Shown one piece after another: positions 40,459-49,063 of a stretch of 64,000 bases of DNA (the stretch's first letter is position 1; the number at the start of each line of letters is the position of its first letter). The stretch comes from Pseudomonas frederiksbergensis (GTDB taxonomy: Bacteria > Pseudomonadota > Gammaproteobacteria > Pseudomonadales > Pseudomonadaceae). Position numbers and translations under genes: made by a program. The notes beneath the pieces are model-generated. The model was not told the DNA's origin. It saw nothing but the letters and a program-made list of their open reading frames with translations, and did not search any database. The DNA is taken from contig NZ_JQGJ02000021.1 in the NCBI RefSeq assembly GCF_000802155.2, positions 31,495 through 95,494 on the forward strand, read 5' to 3'.

Positions 40459-40952
40459 TGAACCGCAAGCAGATGGCCGGTACTTACATCGTCGAATTCG
40501 CGTTCGTGGGCCTGCTGGTGTTCACCCTGTTGTTCGGTGTGCTGGAGATGGGGCGGCTGTATTTCACCGTCAACGCGCTGGATGAAGCGGCGCGACGCGG
40601 AGCGCGCCTGGCGGCGGTGTGCAACATCAGCGACCCGGTGATCCTGCGCCGGGCCATCTTCAACGCCGCGACGGACTCAGGCGCCAGCCAACTGATTGGC
40701 AGCCTGACCACCGCGAACCTGGCGCTGACCTATCTGGACGTCAATGGTGCGGTGGTGGCGAACCCCGCCGATACGTCCGGTGCCAGCGGATTCCGCGCGA
40801 TCCGCTACGTGCGGTTGAGCGTCCAGGATTTCGTTTTCAACCTGTTTATCCCCGGGCTGGGCGTGCCCATTACCTTGCCTGCCTTCAGGGCAACCTTGCC
40901 GCGGGAAAGCCTGGGGCGCCATATCGATTCAGGGGAGATCACACCATGCTGA
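40458..40952 (+). CDS. tadF: TadE-like pseudopilin 2
   Basis: 164 aa from ATG 40458 (TGATG junction). MAGTYIVEFAFVGLLVFTLL FGVLEMGRLYF is again the TadE prepilin helix (glutamate after TYIV, EMGR). It continues into ALDEAARRGARLAAVCNIS and a mixed periplasmic domain. By position it is the TadE/TadF pair of the locus. It overlaps tadZ by 7 nt. Confidence 0.88.
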   Translation: MNRKQMAGTYIVEFAFVGLLVFTLLFGVLEMGRLYFTVNALDEAARRGARLAAVCNISDPVILRRAIFNAATDSGASQLIGSLTTANLALTYLDVNGAVVANPADTSGASGFRAIRYVRLSVQDFVFNLFIPGLGVPITLPAFRATLPRESLGRHIDSGEITPC

Positions 40953-42166
40953 ACACTCGGGAAAACCCGCTGACGAGCGCCACTGGCAAGGCCGGGCTGC
41001 GGATACTGATCAGCAGCCGCGACGCCGCGTCCCTGCGTGACCTGCAATGCGTCTGTCAACGCATGCCGTGCCTGGAAGTGAGCACGCGCCTGGTCAGCAA
41101 CGGCCATGTCGATCCGCTCTATGGCCTGGACCGCATGCCTGACCTGCTGTTGTTGCGGGTCAGCCATTTGTGGCGTGAAGAATTGTCCGCCCTGCTGCAG
41201 CGTCCGGCCCATGAGCGCCCGGCGATGCTGGTGTGCGGCCTGTTGGGAGAACAGGAGGGCATGCGCCTGGCGATGCAGGCCGGCGCTCGCGACGTGTTGC
41301 CCGAGCCGTTCGCCGATACGGAACTGGTGGCTGCGTTGAATCGCCTGGTGGCGGAGGTCCGCCTGGGCAGCGGCAACGAAGGCAAGCTGATTGCGGTGAT
41401 CGGCGCCAAGGGCGGCTCCGGTGGAACCCTGGTGGCGTGCAACCTGGCCCAGCAGCTCAGCGCCCGGGCAGGCAATACGCTGTTGCTGGACATGGACCTG
41501 CAATTTGGCAGTGTGACCCATTACCTGGACGTGGCGCAGTCCCACAGTCACCTGGACGTGCTGCAACAGGTCGAGGATATGGACGGCGTTGCGCTGCGGG
41601 GTTTCTGCAGCCACTTCAGCCCGACCTTGCACGTGCTGGGCGGCCGGGCCGGCGAACTGTGCCTGCCCCAGGACGCCCAGCCGGAACAGCTCGACACCCT
41701 GTTGCAATTGGCCCGCTCCAGCTATGACTGGGTGGTGGTGGACCTGCCGCGGCAGATCGATCATCTCACCGGCTCCGTGCTGGAGCAGGTGGACCGGGTC
41801 TACGTCGTGCTGCAGCAAAGCGTCAGCCACCTGCGTGACGCCAGTGCACTGGTGCGGGTTCTTCGCGAAGACCTGGGTGTGCGGGGCGACCAGTTGCAGA
41901 TCGTGGTCAACCGCTACGACAAGAACGCCGCCGTCAGCCTCAAGGACATCGGCGAGGCGCTGCGTTGCCCGAACCTTTCGAAATTACCCAATGACTTCAA
42001 CCTGGTCAGCCAGAGTCAGAACACTGGCGTGCCGTTGGGGCTGCATGCGCCGAAGGCGGCCATTACCGTCGCCTTGCGCGATCTGACCGAAGACCTGGTC
42101 GGTCACCAGATGGCCTCGGACAAAGGCCTGCTCAAACGCGCCTTCAACCGTTTCTTCGGGGGATGA
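40946..42166 (+). CDS. tadZ: Flp pilus assembly protein TadZ/CpaE
   Basis: 406 aa from ATG 40946 after GGGGAGATCACACC. The N-terminal atypical receiver domain (about residues 20-145) ends with MQAGARDVLPEPFADTELVA ALNRLV. The C-terminal ParA/MinD-like domain has the deviant Walker A GAKGGSGGTLVA, where the usual GKT is GGT, then LLDMDLQFGSVTHYLDV and WVVVDLPRQI. TadZ localises the pilus machine to a cell site. It is immediately followed by tadA. The missing P-loop lysine is a common feature of TadZ and argues for ATP binding rather than strong hydrolysis. Confidence 0.92.
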   Translation: MLNTRENPLTSATGKAGLRILISSRDAASLRDLQCVCQRMPCLEVSTRLVSNGHVDPLYGLDRMPDLLLLRVSHLWREELSALLQRPAHERPAMLVCGLLGEQEGMRLAMQAGARDVLPEPFADTELVAALNRLVAEVRLGSGNEGKLIAVIGAKGGSGGTLVACNLAQQLSARAGNTLLLDMDLQFGSVTHYLDVAQSHSHLDVLQQVEDMDGVALRGFCSHFSPTLHVLGGRAGELCLPQDAQPEQLDTLLQLARSSYDWVVVDLPRQIDHLTGSVLEQVDRVYVVLQQSVSHLRDASALVRVLREDLGVRGDQLQIVVNRYDKNAAVSLKDIGEALRCPNLSKLPNDFNLVSQSQNTGVPLGLHAPKAAITVALRDLTEDLVGHQMASDKGLLKRAFNRFFGG

Positions 42167-42169
42167 CCC

Positions 42170-43612
42170 ATGATCAGTGATTTTCGCAACCGCCTGCGCA
42201 AACAGCCCGGCAAACCCGCTGTCTCGATGGTCGCCTCGCACGGCGACAATGCACCAGACCCGGCCGAAGGACTGATGGCCTGGGAACATGCGATTCCCGA
42301 TGTGCCCTATGAAACCCGCAGCCAGGTCACCCCGGTGGAAGCCGAATGGCGGGAAAAGATCTACCAGCAGTTGCTCAAGGTCATGGACCTGTCCTTGCTC
42401 GATGCCCTCGAACAGGCCGAGGCCACGCGGCAGATCCGCGACATCTGCCAGCGCTTGCTTGAAGAACACTCGGCCCCCGTGAGTACGGTCAGCCGACAGT
42501 TGATCATCAAGCAGATCACCGATGAAGTGCTGGGGTTGGGGCCGCTGGAACCGCTGCTGGCCGACCACAGCGTGTCCGACATCCTGGTCAACGGTTTTGC
42601 CTCGGTCTATGTCGAGCGCTTCGGCAAGTTGCAGCGCACCGACGTGCGCTTTCGCGATGACCAGCACCTGCTCAATATCATCGACCGCATCGTTTCCAGC
42701 CTCGGGCGACGCATTGATGAATCCTCCCCATTGGTGGACGCCCGGCTCAAGGATGGTTCGCGGGTCAACGCGATCATTCCGCCGCTGGCGATCGACGGCC
42801 CAAGCATGTCGATCCGGCGCTTTGCCGTGGACTTGCTCAACACCGATAGCCTGATCCAGGTGGGCACCATGACGCCGGCCATTGCCTTGCTGCTCAAGGC
42901 CATCGTTCGCGGGCGCCTGAACGTGTTGATTTCCGGTGGCACCGGCAGCGGCAAGACCACCATGCTCAACGTGTTGTCGAGCTTCATCCCGCACAACGAA
43001 CGCATCGTCACCATCGAGGACTCCGCCGAACTGCAACTGCAACAGCCTCACGTGGTGCGCCTGGAAACCCGGCCTTCGAATATCGAGGGACGCGGCGAGG
43101 TGAGCCAGCGTGAACTGGTGCGCAATAGCCTGCGGATGCGCCCGGATCGCATCGTCATCGGCGAGGTGCGTGGCGCCGAAGCGATGGACATGCTCACGGC
43201 CATGAATACCGGCCACGACGGTTCCCTCACGACGATTCACGCCAACACCACCCGGGATGCGTTGGGTCGCGTCGAAAATATGGTGTCGATGACCGGGGCG
43301 ACATTTCCCATCAAGGCCATGCGTCAACAAATTGCCTCGGCCATCGATGTGGTGATCCAGCTGGAGCGTCAAGAAGACGGCAAGCGTCGCGTCACCAGCA
43401 TGCAAGAGATCAACGGTATGGAAGGTGAGGTCATCACCATGACCGAGATTTTCTCTTTTGCGCGCCATGGCATCGGCGAGCACGGGGAGGTCCTCGGTGA
43501 ATACAAGCCCAGCGGCATGATCCCGGCCTTTCGCGATGTACTGGCCAAGCGCGGCATCGAACTGCCTCTGAGCCTGTTCCGACCCGAGTGGATGGAGGGC
43601 CGGCAGCCATGA
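42170..43612 (+). CDS. tadA: Flp pilus secretion ATPase TadA/CpaF
   Basis: 480 aa from ATG 42170 with GGGGG upstream. The secretion ATPase core has LGLGPLEPLLADHSVSDILV NG, Walker A GGTGSGKTTML (residues 256-266), the Asp box TIEDSAELQLQ, Walker B RPDRIVIGEVRGAEAMDML and the His box GSLTTIHANT. It powers Flp polymerisation and is the hexameric motor of the Tad system, acting with TadB and TadC. Intact and of family length. Confidence 0.95.
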   Translation: MISDFRNRLRKQPGKPAVSMVASHGDNAPDPAEGLMAWEHAIPDVPYETRSQVTPVEAEWREKIYQQLLKVMDLSLLDALEQAEATRQIRDICQRLLEEHSAPVSTVSRQLIIKQITDEVLGLGPLEPLLADHSVSDILVNGFASVYVERFGKLQRTDVRFRDDQHLLNIIDRIVSSLGRRIDESSPLVDARLKDGSRVNAIIPPLAIDGPSMSIRRFAVDLLNTDSLIQVGTMTPAIALLLKAIVRGRLNVLISGGTGSGKTTMLNVLSSFIPHNERIVTIEDSAELQLQQPHVVRLETRPSNIEGRGEVSQRELVRNSLRMRPDRIVIGEVRGAEAMDMLTAMNTGHDGSLTTIHANTTRDALGRVENMVSMTGATFPIKAMRQQIASAIDVVIQLERQEDGKRRVTSMQEINGMEGEVITMTEIFSFARHGIGEHGEVLGEYKPSGMIPAFRDVLAKRGIELPLSLFRPEWMEGRQP

Positions 43613-44595
43613 AAGGTATCCCGGGTGAATTCATCCTGATGTTCCTTGGCATGGTCTTCATTGCCGTGTTCCTGCTGTCCCAGGGTGTGGTGGTGCCGGT
43701 GTTCGGCGAGGCCGGGAAAATGCGCAAGCGCATTCGCGGTCGCCTGCACGTCCTGGAGAAAGCCAACCACCTGCCCAATATGCAGACGGTGCTGCGGCAG
43801 AAGTACCTGACGCGCCTATCGCCCCTGGAAGCGCGGTTGGAACAGCTACCGTTCATGGCCCACCTGACACAGCTGATCGAGCAGGCCGGGCACGAGTACC
43901 GCGCCTACAGGGTGATGTTGCTCGGCCTGGCCCTGGGGGCGGCGGCGGGTGCCTTGGTGCTGATCGTCTGGCCGATCTGGTGGGTGGCGCTGTTGGTGGC
44001 GTTTGCCGTGACCTGGTTGCCGCTGTTCAAAATCATGCGTGATCGCAACAAGCGTTTCGCCGCGTTCGAGGAAGGCTTGCCGGACGCGCTGGACGCCATG
44101 TGCCGGGCCCTGCGCGCCGGACATCCGTTCAATGAGACCCTGCGCCTGGTCGCCGAGGAGCATAAGGGCCCGGTAGCCCAGGAGTTCGGTATGACGTTCT
44201 CCGACATCAACTACGGCAACGACGTGCGCAGGGCCATGCTCGGCTTGCTGGAGCGCATGCCGAGCATGACCGTGATGATGCTGGTCACCTCGATCCTCAT
44301 CCACCGCGAGACCGGCGGCAACCTGACCGAAGTGTTGGAGCGCCTGAGTCGCTTGATCCGCGGGCGTTTCCGTTTCCAGCGCAAGATCAGGACGCTGTCG
44401 GCCGAAGGGCGGATGTCAGCCTGGGTGCTGGTGGCGATTCCTTTCGTGCTGGCGGTCGCCATTGTGGTCACCAGCCCCAGCTATCTGCCGGTGCTGCTCA
44501 ATGATCCGATAGGCCACAAGCTGATCATCGGTGCGTTTGGCGCCATGTTGGTCGGGATCTACTGGATTAAAAAAATCATCCGGATCCAGGTTTGA
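43609..44595 (+). CDS. tadB: Flp pilus platform protein TadB
   Basis: 328 aa from ATG 43609, overlapping tadA by 4 nt. N-terminal membrane helix (ILMFLGMVFIAVFLLSQG), a pair of helices near residues 105-145, the type II secretion F domain (LPDALDAMCRALRAGHPFNE…RETGGNLTEVLERLSRLIRG RFRF), and two C-terminal helices. It forms the inner-membrane platform with TadC on which TadA acts. No anomaly. Confidence 0.93.
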   Translation: MKGIPGEFILMFLGMVFIAVFLLSQGVVVPVFGEAGKMRKRIRGRLHVLEKANHLPNMQTVLRQKYLTRLSPLEARLEQLPFMAHLTQLIEQAGHEYRAYRVMLLGLALGAAAGALVLIVWPIWWVALLVAFAVTWLPLFKIMRDRNKRFAAFEEGLPDALDAMCRALRAGHPFNETLRLVAEEHKGPVAQEFGMTFSDINYGNDVRRAMLGLLERMPSMTVMMLVTSILIHRETGGNLTEVLERLSRLIRGRFRFQRKIRTLSAEGRMSAWVLVAIPFVLAVAIVVTSPSYLPVLLNDPIGHKLIIGAFGAMLVGIYWIKKIIRIQV

Positions 44596-44622
44596 GCGCT
44601 ATCGCGCCCAGAGGTGACAGTC

Positions 44623-45588
44623 ATGGACTATATGCTTGGGTTGTTCAGTCGATTTACCGGTAGCGAAGAACTGGCGCGCCTGTTGTTCGTCACGGTGATC
44701 GGCGTCAGTGCGGTGTTGGCAGCCGGCGCCGTCCTGTTGCTGATGCTCGGTCTGCAAGACCCGGTGCAGCGCCGCCTGGCGCTGATCAAGCGCGGTTACG
44801 CCGACGGCGCGGCGGGAAAGGAGGCACCAGGGAACCTGCAACTGTTGCTGGAGCGCGTCGGCCAACGTTTTGCCCCGGCCGAGGCGGCCCAGGCCTCCGC
44901 CACCCAGATGCTGTTGACGCATGCCGGCTATCGGTCTGCCTCGGCCGTGCAGATGTATTGGGCCGTGCGCCTGATGTTGCCGCTGATGTTGGTGGGGGTT
45001 GCGTTATTGCTGCTGCCGCTGGTCAAGGTATCCCTGGCCATCGGCCTGTTGGGCATCACGCTCATGGCCGGTGTTGGCTGGCTGCTGCCGGCGCTGTATG
45101 TCGGCAAGCGCAAACAGGCACGGCAAACCCGGTTGCGCGGCGCGTTTCCGGATGCGCTGGACTTGATGGTGGTCTGTGTCGAGTCGGGACTGGCCCTGCC
45201 CACGACGATCGAGCGGGTCGCTGAAGAAATGTCGGTCAGCCAGGTCGAACTGGCCGAGGAACTGGCCTTGGTCAACGCGCAGATCCGTGCGGGCATCACC
45301 AGCACCGAAGCCCTCAGGCAACTGGCCGTGCGCACCGGCCTGGACGATATCCAGGGCTTGGTCAGCCTGTTGGCGCAGAGCATCCGCTTTGGCACCAGCG
45401 TGGCCGATACCCTGCGCATCTACGCCGACGAGTTTCGCGACCGGCGCACCCAGGCAGCCGAAGAAATGGGCGCCAAGATCGGCACCAAGCTGATCTTCCC
45501 GCTGATCTTCTGCCTGTGGCCAAGCTTCTTCCTAGTCGCCATCGGCCCCGCCATGATCGGCGTGTTCAGGGCTTTCGGGAATATGTAG
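44623..45588 (+). CDS. tadC: Flp pilus platform protein TadC
   Basis: 321 aa from ATG 44623, preceded by AGAGGTGACAGTC; GTG 44614 is a less likely start. Four hydrophobic segments frame the type II secretion F domain (FPDALDLMVVCVESGLALPT TIERVAEEMS… QSIRFGTSVADTLRIYADEF RDRRTQAAEEMGAKIGTKLIFPL). It is the TadB partner in the inner membrane and the last gene of the plus-strand tad operon. The 337-nt region behind it contains repeats but no gene. Confidence 0.93.
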   Translation: MDYMLGLFSRFTGSEELARLLFVTVIGVSAVLAAGAVLLLMLGLQDPVQRRLALIKRGYADGAAGKEAPGNLQLLLERVGQRFAPAEAAQASATQMLLTHAGYRSASAVQMYWAVRLMLPLMLVGVALLLLPLVKVSLAIGLLGITLMAGVGWLLPALYVGKRKQARQTRLRGAFPDALDLMVVCVESGLALPTTIERVAEEMSVSQVELAEELALVNAQIRAGITSTEALRQLAVRTGLDDIQGLVSLLAQSIRFGTSVADTLRIYADEFRDRRTQAAEEMGAKIGTKLIFPLIFCLWPSFFLVAIGPAMIGVFRAFGNM

Positions 45589-45780
45589 GAAAAACCAATC
45601 TCCCACAGTTTTTTGTGTTGTTCCGTTATTTCATGTTCCGCCAGAGATCCAGTGTCGGAGCGTGCCTGTTCGCGAAAGCGGTGCGACAGGCAGTGCAAGT
45701 GTTGGGAATGAGCCAGCAATCGCGAGCAACCCACTGGCGCTGTGTGGCCCGGCGGGCCAGGTCAGCCTGACACTGCACCC

Positions 45781-45806
45781 GTGGCGAGGGAGCTTGCTCC
45801 CGCTGG
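45781..45806. repeat. REP-like hairpin of the P. fluorescens type
   Basis: GTGGCGAGGGAGCTTGCTCC followed by CGCTGG; GCG-GGGAGC-tt-GCTCCC-GC folds into a stem-loop. This intergenic repeat occurs in large numbers in fluorescens-group genomes and supports the host assignment. It lies between two convergent operons. Confidence 0.75.
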
Positions 45807-45850
45807 ACGCGCAGCGTCCCCGGCCTGTTCAGTCAACACCCACAAACCAA

Positions 45851-45910
45851 AAGATCGCAGCCTCCGGCAATTCCTACATCGAGCGTAGGGTTGCCGGAGG
45901 CTGCGATCTT
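45851..45910. repeat. 20-bp perfect inverted repeat, REP-like, between convergent tad operons
   Basis: AAGATCGCAGCCTCCGGCAA (45851-45870) pairs perfectly with 45891-45910. The 20-nt centre contains CCTAC…GTAGG, which extends the stem. The AAGATCGCAGCCT word is a familiar Pseudomonas intergenic repeat. It can serve as a bidirectional terminator or mRNA 3' end for tadC and the DUF3613 gene, 15 nt from the stop of the latter. Confidence 0.82.
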
Positions 45911-45925
45911 ATAGTCTTGAACGCT

Positions 45926-46195
45926 TCATTCACTCTTGCTGACATCTCCCCCCATGTCCTGGTCAAAGAACATCGGGATCGGGTAGGTGAAGCTGTTGAG
46001 CCAACGCTGCATGGCCAAGTCGCGCTCGGCAGCCGATACGGTTTGCAGGTGGGTGGAAGCAACGACGCCACGAATCTGCAGCTGCATCCAGCTTTCGGTG
46101 CCTTGCTGTGCCGCCGAAGATGGGCCAGGCTCGATGGCCCAGGCGCTGGTGGACAAGCAAGCCATGCATACGATCATCAATTGTCTGGTTTTCAT
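45926..46195 (-). CDS. DUF3613 family protein of the tad locus
   Basis: 89 aa from ATG 46195 (MKTRQLMIVCMACLSTSAWA), with a signal peptide. The mature part has WMQLQIRGVVASTHLQTVSA AERDLAMQRWLNSFTYPIP, typical of DUF3613 proteins that accompany Tad loci in pseudomonads. It is periplasmic with unknown function. It is the last gene of the minus-strand rcpA-tadD-DUF3613 unit, with GAGGAG upstream. Confidence 0.83.
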   Translation of the reverse strand: MKTRQLMIVCMACLSTSAWAIEPGPSSAAQQGTESWMQLQIRGVVASTHLQTVSAAERDLAMQRWLNSFTYPIPMFFDQDMGGDVSKSE

Positions 46196-46217
46196 TTCCT
46201 GGACTCCTCGTAACGCG

Positions 46218-46931
46218 CTACTTGACCGCGCCGGTTGAGGCATCGACGACCTCGGTCGAGCGGTTTGATGGTGAGGTCACTGCGTTATCGGCCGAGCCCC
46301 TGATTCTTTCCGCGCGGGCTTGGGCATCAGCGATCTGCTGGGGGCTCAGCCTGGCCATGTTCGCGAGCTCGGCCGCCTGCTTCCAATTGTCCTGGTAGAT
46401 CAGCAGGGTCACCATGTTGAACGCCGCCAGCGTGTCCGACTGGCGAAGCTCCATGGCGGTCATGAACTCGAAGCGGGCTTGTGGGATCCGGCGTTGGTTG
46501 AGGTAGACGACCCCCAGGTCATTGCGAATCTTTCCTTCGGTAGGGGCCATTTTCGCCGCGCGTTCGAGGTGTTCCGTGGCGCTGGCGTTGTCATGCCTGG
46601 CGGCAGCCAACTGGCCCAGGCCATGTTCCGCATCGGCGGCCAGGCAAGTCCCGAGCAGGCTTTTGTACAACGGCTCCGCGTCGCTGCGTCCCATCAGCCG
46701 CAGGACGCGAGCCTTGCGCAGGCGGACCTGGACCAGATCTTCAGGCAGCCCTTCAAGATTTGCGAGGCTGGCATACAGACGCCCCTCGTTGGCCATGTCA
46801 TCGGCCAGGTTGAGGGCCAGTTCCTGGTCTGAGCCGGGCTTGGCGCACTGGGCCGGGCTCGAGGCCACGGTGCCGTTGCTGGCACAACCGGCGAGCATCA
46901 AGGACGCCGCTACCGCGATCATTGCTTTCAT
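46218..46931 (-). CDS. tadD: TPR lipoprotein TadD
   Basis: 237 aa from ATG 46931 after CAGGGGGCATGCC; an ATG at 46982 overlaps the rcpA stop but would put 17 residues before the signal. The lipobox LMLAGC gives an outer-membrane lipoprotein. Tetratricopeptide-type helices follow (ELALNLADDMANEGRLYASL, VRLRKARVLRLMGRSDAEPL, EGKIRNDLGVVYLNQRRIPQ ARFEFMTAMELR). TadD is the pilotin-like partner needed for secretin assembly or stability. The last 40 residues are low complexity. Confidence 0.9.
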   Translation of the reverse strand: MKAMIAVAASLMLAGCASNGTVASSPAQCAKPGSDQELALNLADDMANEGRLYASLANLEGLPEDLVQVRLRKARVLRLMGRSDAEPLYKSLLGTCLAADAEHGLGQLAAARHDNASATEHLERAAKMAPTEGKIRNDLGVVYLNQRRIPQARFEFMTAMELRQSDTLAAFNMVTLLIYQDNWKQAAELANMARLSPQQIADAQARAERIRGSADNAVTSPSNRSTEVVDASTGAVK

Positions 46932-46978
46932 GGCATGCCCCCTGGGAGCCGGTTGATTTGCGCACTTCAAGTAAGCGC

Positions 46979-48202
46979 TCATTGGGACAACCCGCTGCGG
47001 TTGTCGAACTCGCCGTTTTCCAGGAAATACATGCGATAGAAGTTCGGGTCGTAGTTGCGCAGCTGTTCACCGGGCAGCGTCGGCAGTTGCGCATCGGCGG
47101 CCAACGGTTGGACCAGGTGCGGGGTGACGATCATCAGCAGCTCCCGCTCTTCGCGATTGATGGTGTTGTCACGAAAGAACGCGCCGAGTATCGGCACATC
47201 GCCCAACCCAGGGAGTTTGTTTACCTGCGAGCTGTTGCGGGTGCTGATCAGACCGCTGATGACGAAGCTCTCGCCGTCAGCCAGGGCAATGCTGGTATCG
47301 GTGCGGCGTACGGTCAGCGCCGGCACCAGGGTCCCGGCAATGTTGACCGCGTTGGTGAAATCCAGCTCGCTGACCTCAGGCGCCACTTTCAGCGCAATGC
47401 GGTTTTTACCAATGACCGTGGGGGTCAAGGTCAGGCGAATGCCGAACTCCTTGTACTCGATGGACACGTTGTCGCTACCCGCGCTGGGCACCGGAATCGG
47501 CACCTCGCCACCGGCCAGGAAACTCGCGCTTTGCCCGCTCAGCGCCACCAGGCTGGGCCGTGCCAGGGTATAGGCAAAACCGCTGCCCTCCAGGGCGTTG
47601 ATCATCAACAGCGTCTTGCCGGTGGCAAACGACAAATTGAACATGTCGTTATTGACGGGTAGCGAAGGCCGGACGATACCGCCCACCGTGGGCAAGGTCC
47701 TTGGCGAGCCGAACAGGAAGTTGCCACGGGTGCCGAAGATCGAGGTCGAGGCTTCCTTGAGCTTGGTGCGGCTGACTTCGACGAAACGGATGTCGGTCTG
47801 CACCTGGGCGAGCAGCATGGGGTCTTCGGACGGCACGCTCGCGGCGCTGGTCAACGCTGCGGTGGCTCGGCCGGTGACGAAGATCATGCTCTGGCGCGGG
47901 ATCTTCGAGCAGGCGGTCCAGACCATCAGGCTCGTGGCGCCGGGCATGAGCCCGGTAAGGATGAAGGCATCGTTGCCGCTGGGCTGCACGTCGGCGACTT
48001 TGGGGTCGCCCACCGCCAGCTTCGTGACAGGGGCCAGAATACGCAGTTCATTCTGCAGCCCTTGGCCGACCTCGAAAGTGGCGGGCAAATTTTCAAGTTG
48101 CGAACAACTGTCCGCCGCGGCATGAGCGGCATCCAGGCCAAGGCCCATCCAGAACAAGCAATGAATGAAGCGTCTTACGGTGGGCGGGGTGCAATGAGTC
48201 AT
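46979..48202 (-). CDS. rcpA: Flp pilus secretin RcpA/CpaC
   Basis: 407 aa from ATG 48202 (MTHCTPPTVRRFIHCLFWMG), after GAGGATCACTTC. It has a signal peptide, an N-terminal domain (RILAPVTKLAVGDPKVADVQ PSGNDAFILTGLMPGATSLM), and the secretin domain (RPSLVALSGQSASFLAGGEV PIPVP, YKEFGIRLTLTPTVIGKNRI ALKVAPEVSELDF, SFVISGLISTRNSSQVNKLP GLGDVPILGAFFR, ELLMIVTPHLVQPL). It forms the outer-membrane channel for the pilus. It is encoded on the strand opposite to the other tad genes, an arrangement that lets it be controlled separately. Confidence 0.94.
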   Translation of the reverse strand: MTHCTPPTVRRFIHCLFWMGLGLDAAHAAADSCSQLENLPATFEVGQGLQNELRILAPVTKLAVGDPKVADVQPSGNDAFILTGLMPGATSLMVWTACSKIPRQSMIFVTGRATAALTSAASVPSEDPMLLAQVQTDIRFVEVSRTKLKEASTSIFGTRGNFLFGSPRTLPTVGGIVRPSLPVNNDMFNLSFATGKTLLMINALEGSGFAYTLARPSLVALSGQSASFLAGGEVPIPVPSAGSDNVSIEYKEFGIRLTLTPTVIGKNRIALKVAPEVSELDFTNAVNIAGTLVPALTVRRTDTSIALADGESFVISGLISTRNSSQVNKLPGLGDVPILGAFFRDNTINREERELLMIVTPHLVQPLAADAQLPTLPGEQLRNYDPNFYRMYFLENGEFDNRSGLSQ

Positions 48203-48524
48203 GAAGTGATCCTCGATAGAGAGGCCATCCCTAGGCAATCAATTGCCTCGGATCACTTAAGGGGCCCGGGCTGCCCCTTTGTCTCTGACTGTTGCTGATT
48301 ATTACTGTCAGGGGGCGACGAAAGGCGCCCCGAGTTCTGCTGTTGTGACAGTAGTACACCCATGGCAAAGCGCCACGACCCAAATACTATTTTCGTCTGA
48401 AATCTGACGGAAGGAGAGAGAGCCCAAAAATAGCGTCAATAAAACGTTATTCGGGGCTTTTTACGAGGGTGACGAAATTGACGGTCGAATGAAAATCGAA
48501 TCGATTAACCGTCCTTGATCCATG
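48203..48524. promoter_or_regulatory. Intergenic region upstream of rcpA
   Basis: About 320 nt without an open frame of note. It must contain the promoter of rcpA-tadD-DUF3613. AT-rich tracts such as AATACTATTTTCG and AATAAAACGTTATT stand out near 48390 and 48440, but no promoter pair can be fixed with certainty. Confidence 0.4.
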
Positions 48525-48561
48525 AAAAAGGCCCGCAGGGTTCTACACTATGCGGGCCTTT
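48525..48561 (-). terminator. Intrinsic terminator downstream of the PA2817-type gene
   Basis: On the minus strand AAGGCCCGCA-(13 nt)-TGCGGGCCTT is followed by TTTC: a 10-bp perfect stem starting about 17 nt past the stop. It probably also works in the other direction. Confidence 0.85.
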
Positions 48562-48577
48562 GCATTGCTGTTTGCGA

Positions 48578-48985
48578 TCAGTGCTTGCTGTCCTGATCCG
48601 ACATCGCCAGCAATTGTTTTTCCTGGTTCCAATCGAAGGGCTCGTCGTTTTGCTCAGCTTCGAAACGACGTTCCTCCAAGGCCTGGTACAGGTCGATTTC
48701 TTCGTCGGGCATGTAGTGCAGGCAATCGCCGCCGAAGTACCAGAGCAAGTCACGTGGGACCAAGTGGGCGATCTGCGGGTAACGGACGATCACCTGGCAC
48801 AGGAGGTCCTGGCCCAGGTATTGGCTTTCGATCGGATCGACCGGCAACTGAGCGCGCAAATCATCAAAGCGCTCCAGGAATAGCGCATGGCTTTCTTCGG
48901 GAACCTGTTCGGCCTCACCCACGGCGACCAGGATGCTGCGCAAGTGGTCAAGCAAGACGAGGTGATCGGCAACGACGTTGGACAC
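48578..48985 (-). CDS. PA2817 family protein
   Basis: 135 aa from GTG 48985 (SNVVADHLVLLDHLRSILVA), with AGGA upstream; a TTG at 49006 would lengthen it by 7 residues. The protein is acidic and helical (VPEESHALFLERFDDLRAQL, VIVRYPQIAHLVPRDLLWYF GGDCLHYMPDEEIDLYQALE ERRF). This matches the short conserved Pseudomonas protein known from PA2817 next to an acyl-CoA dehydrogenase gene, as here. Function unknown. Confidence 0.87.
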   Translation of the reverse strand: MSNVVADHLVLLDHLRSILVAVGEAEQVPEESHALFLERFDDLRAQLPVDPIESQYLGQDLLCQVIVRYPQIAHLVPRDLLWYFGGDCLHYMPDEEIDLYQALEERRFEAEQNDEPFDWNQEKQLLAMSDQDSKH

Positions 48986-49063
48986 GAGATAAGTCCTCAA
49001 GAGCAAAACGGGCGCAGGAGTATAAAGTGCCTGCGCCCTCTTTTACATGCTAGTCCGACCGGA

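Noticed and set aside
41984..43483. A 499-codon minus-strand open frame antisense to tadZ/tadA
   Set aside because: Same reason: shadow of tadA; composition is not protein-like.
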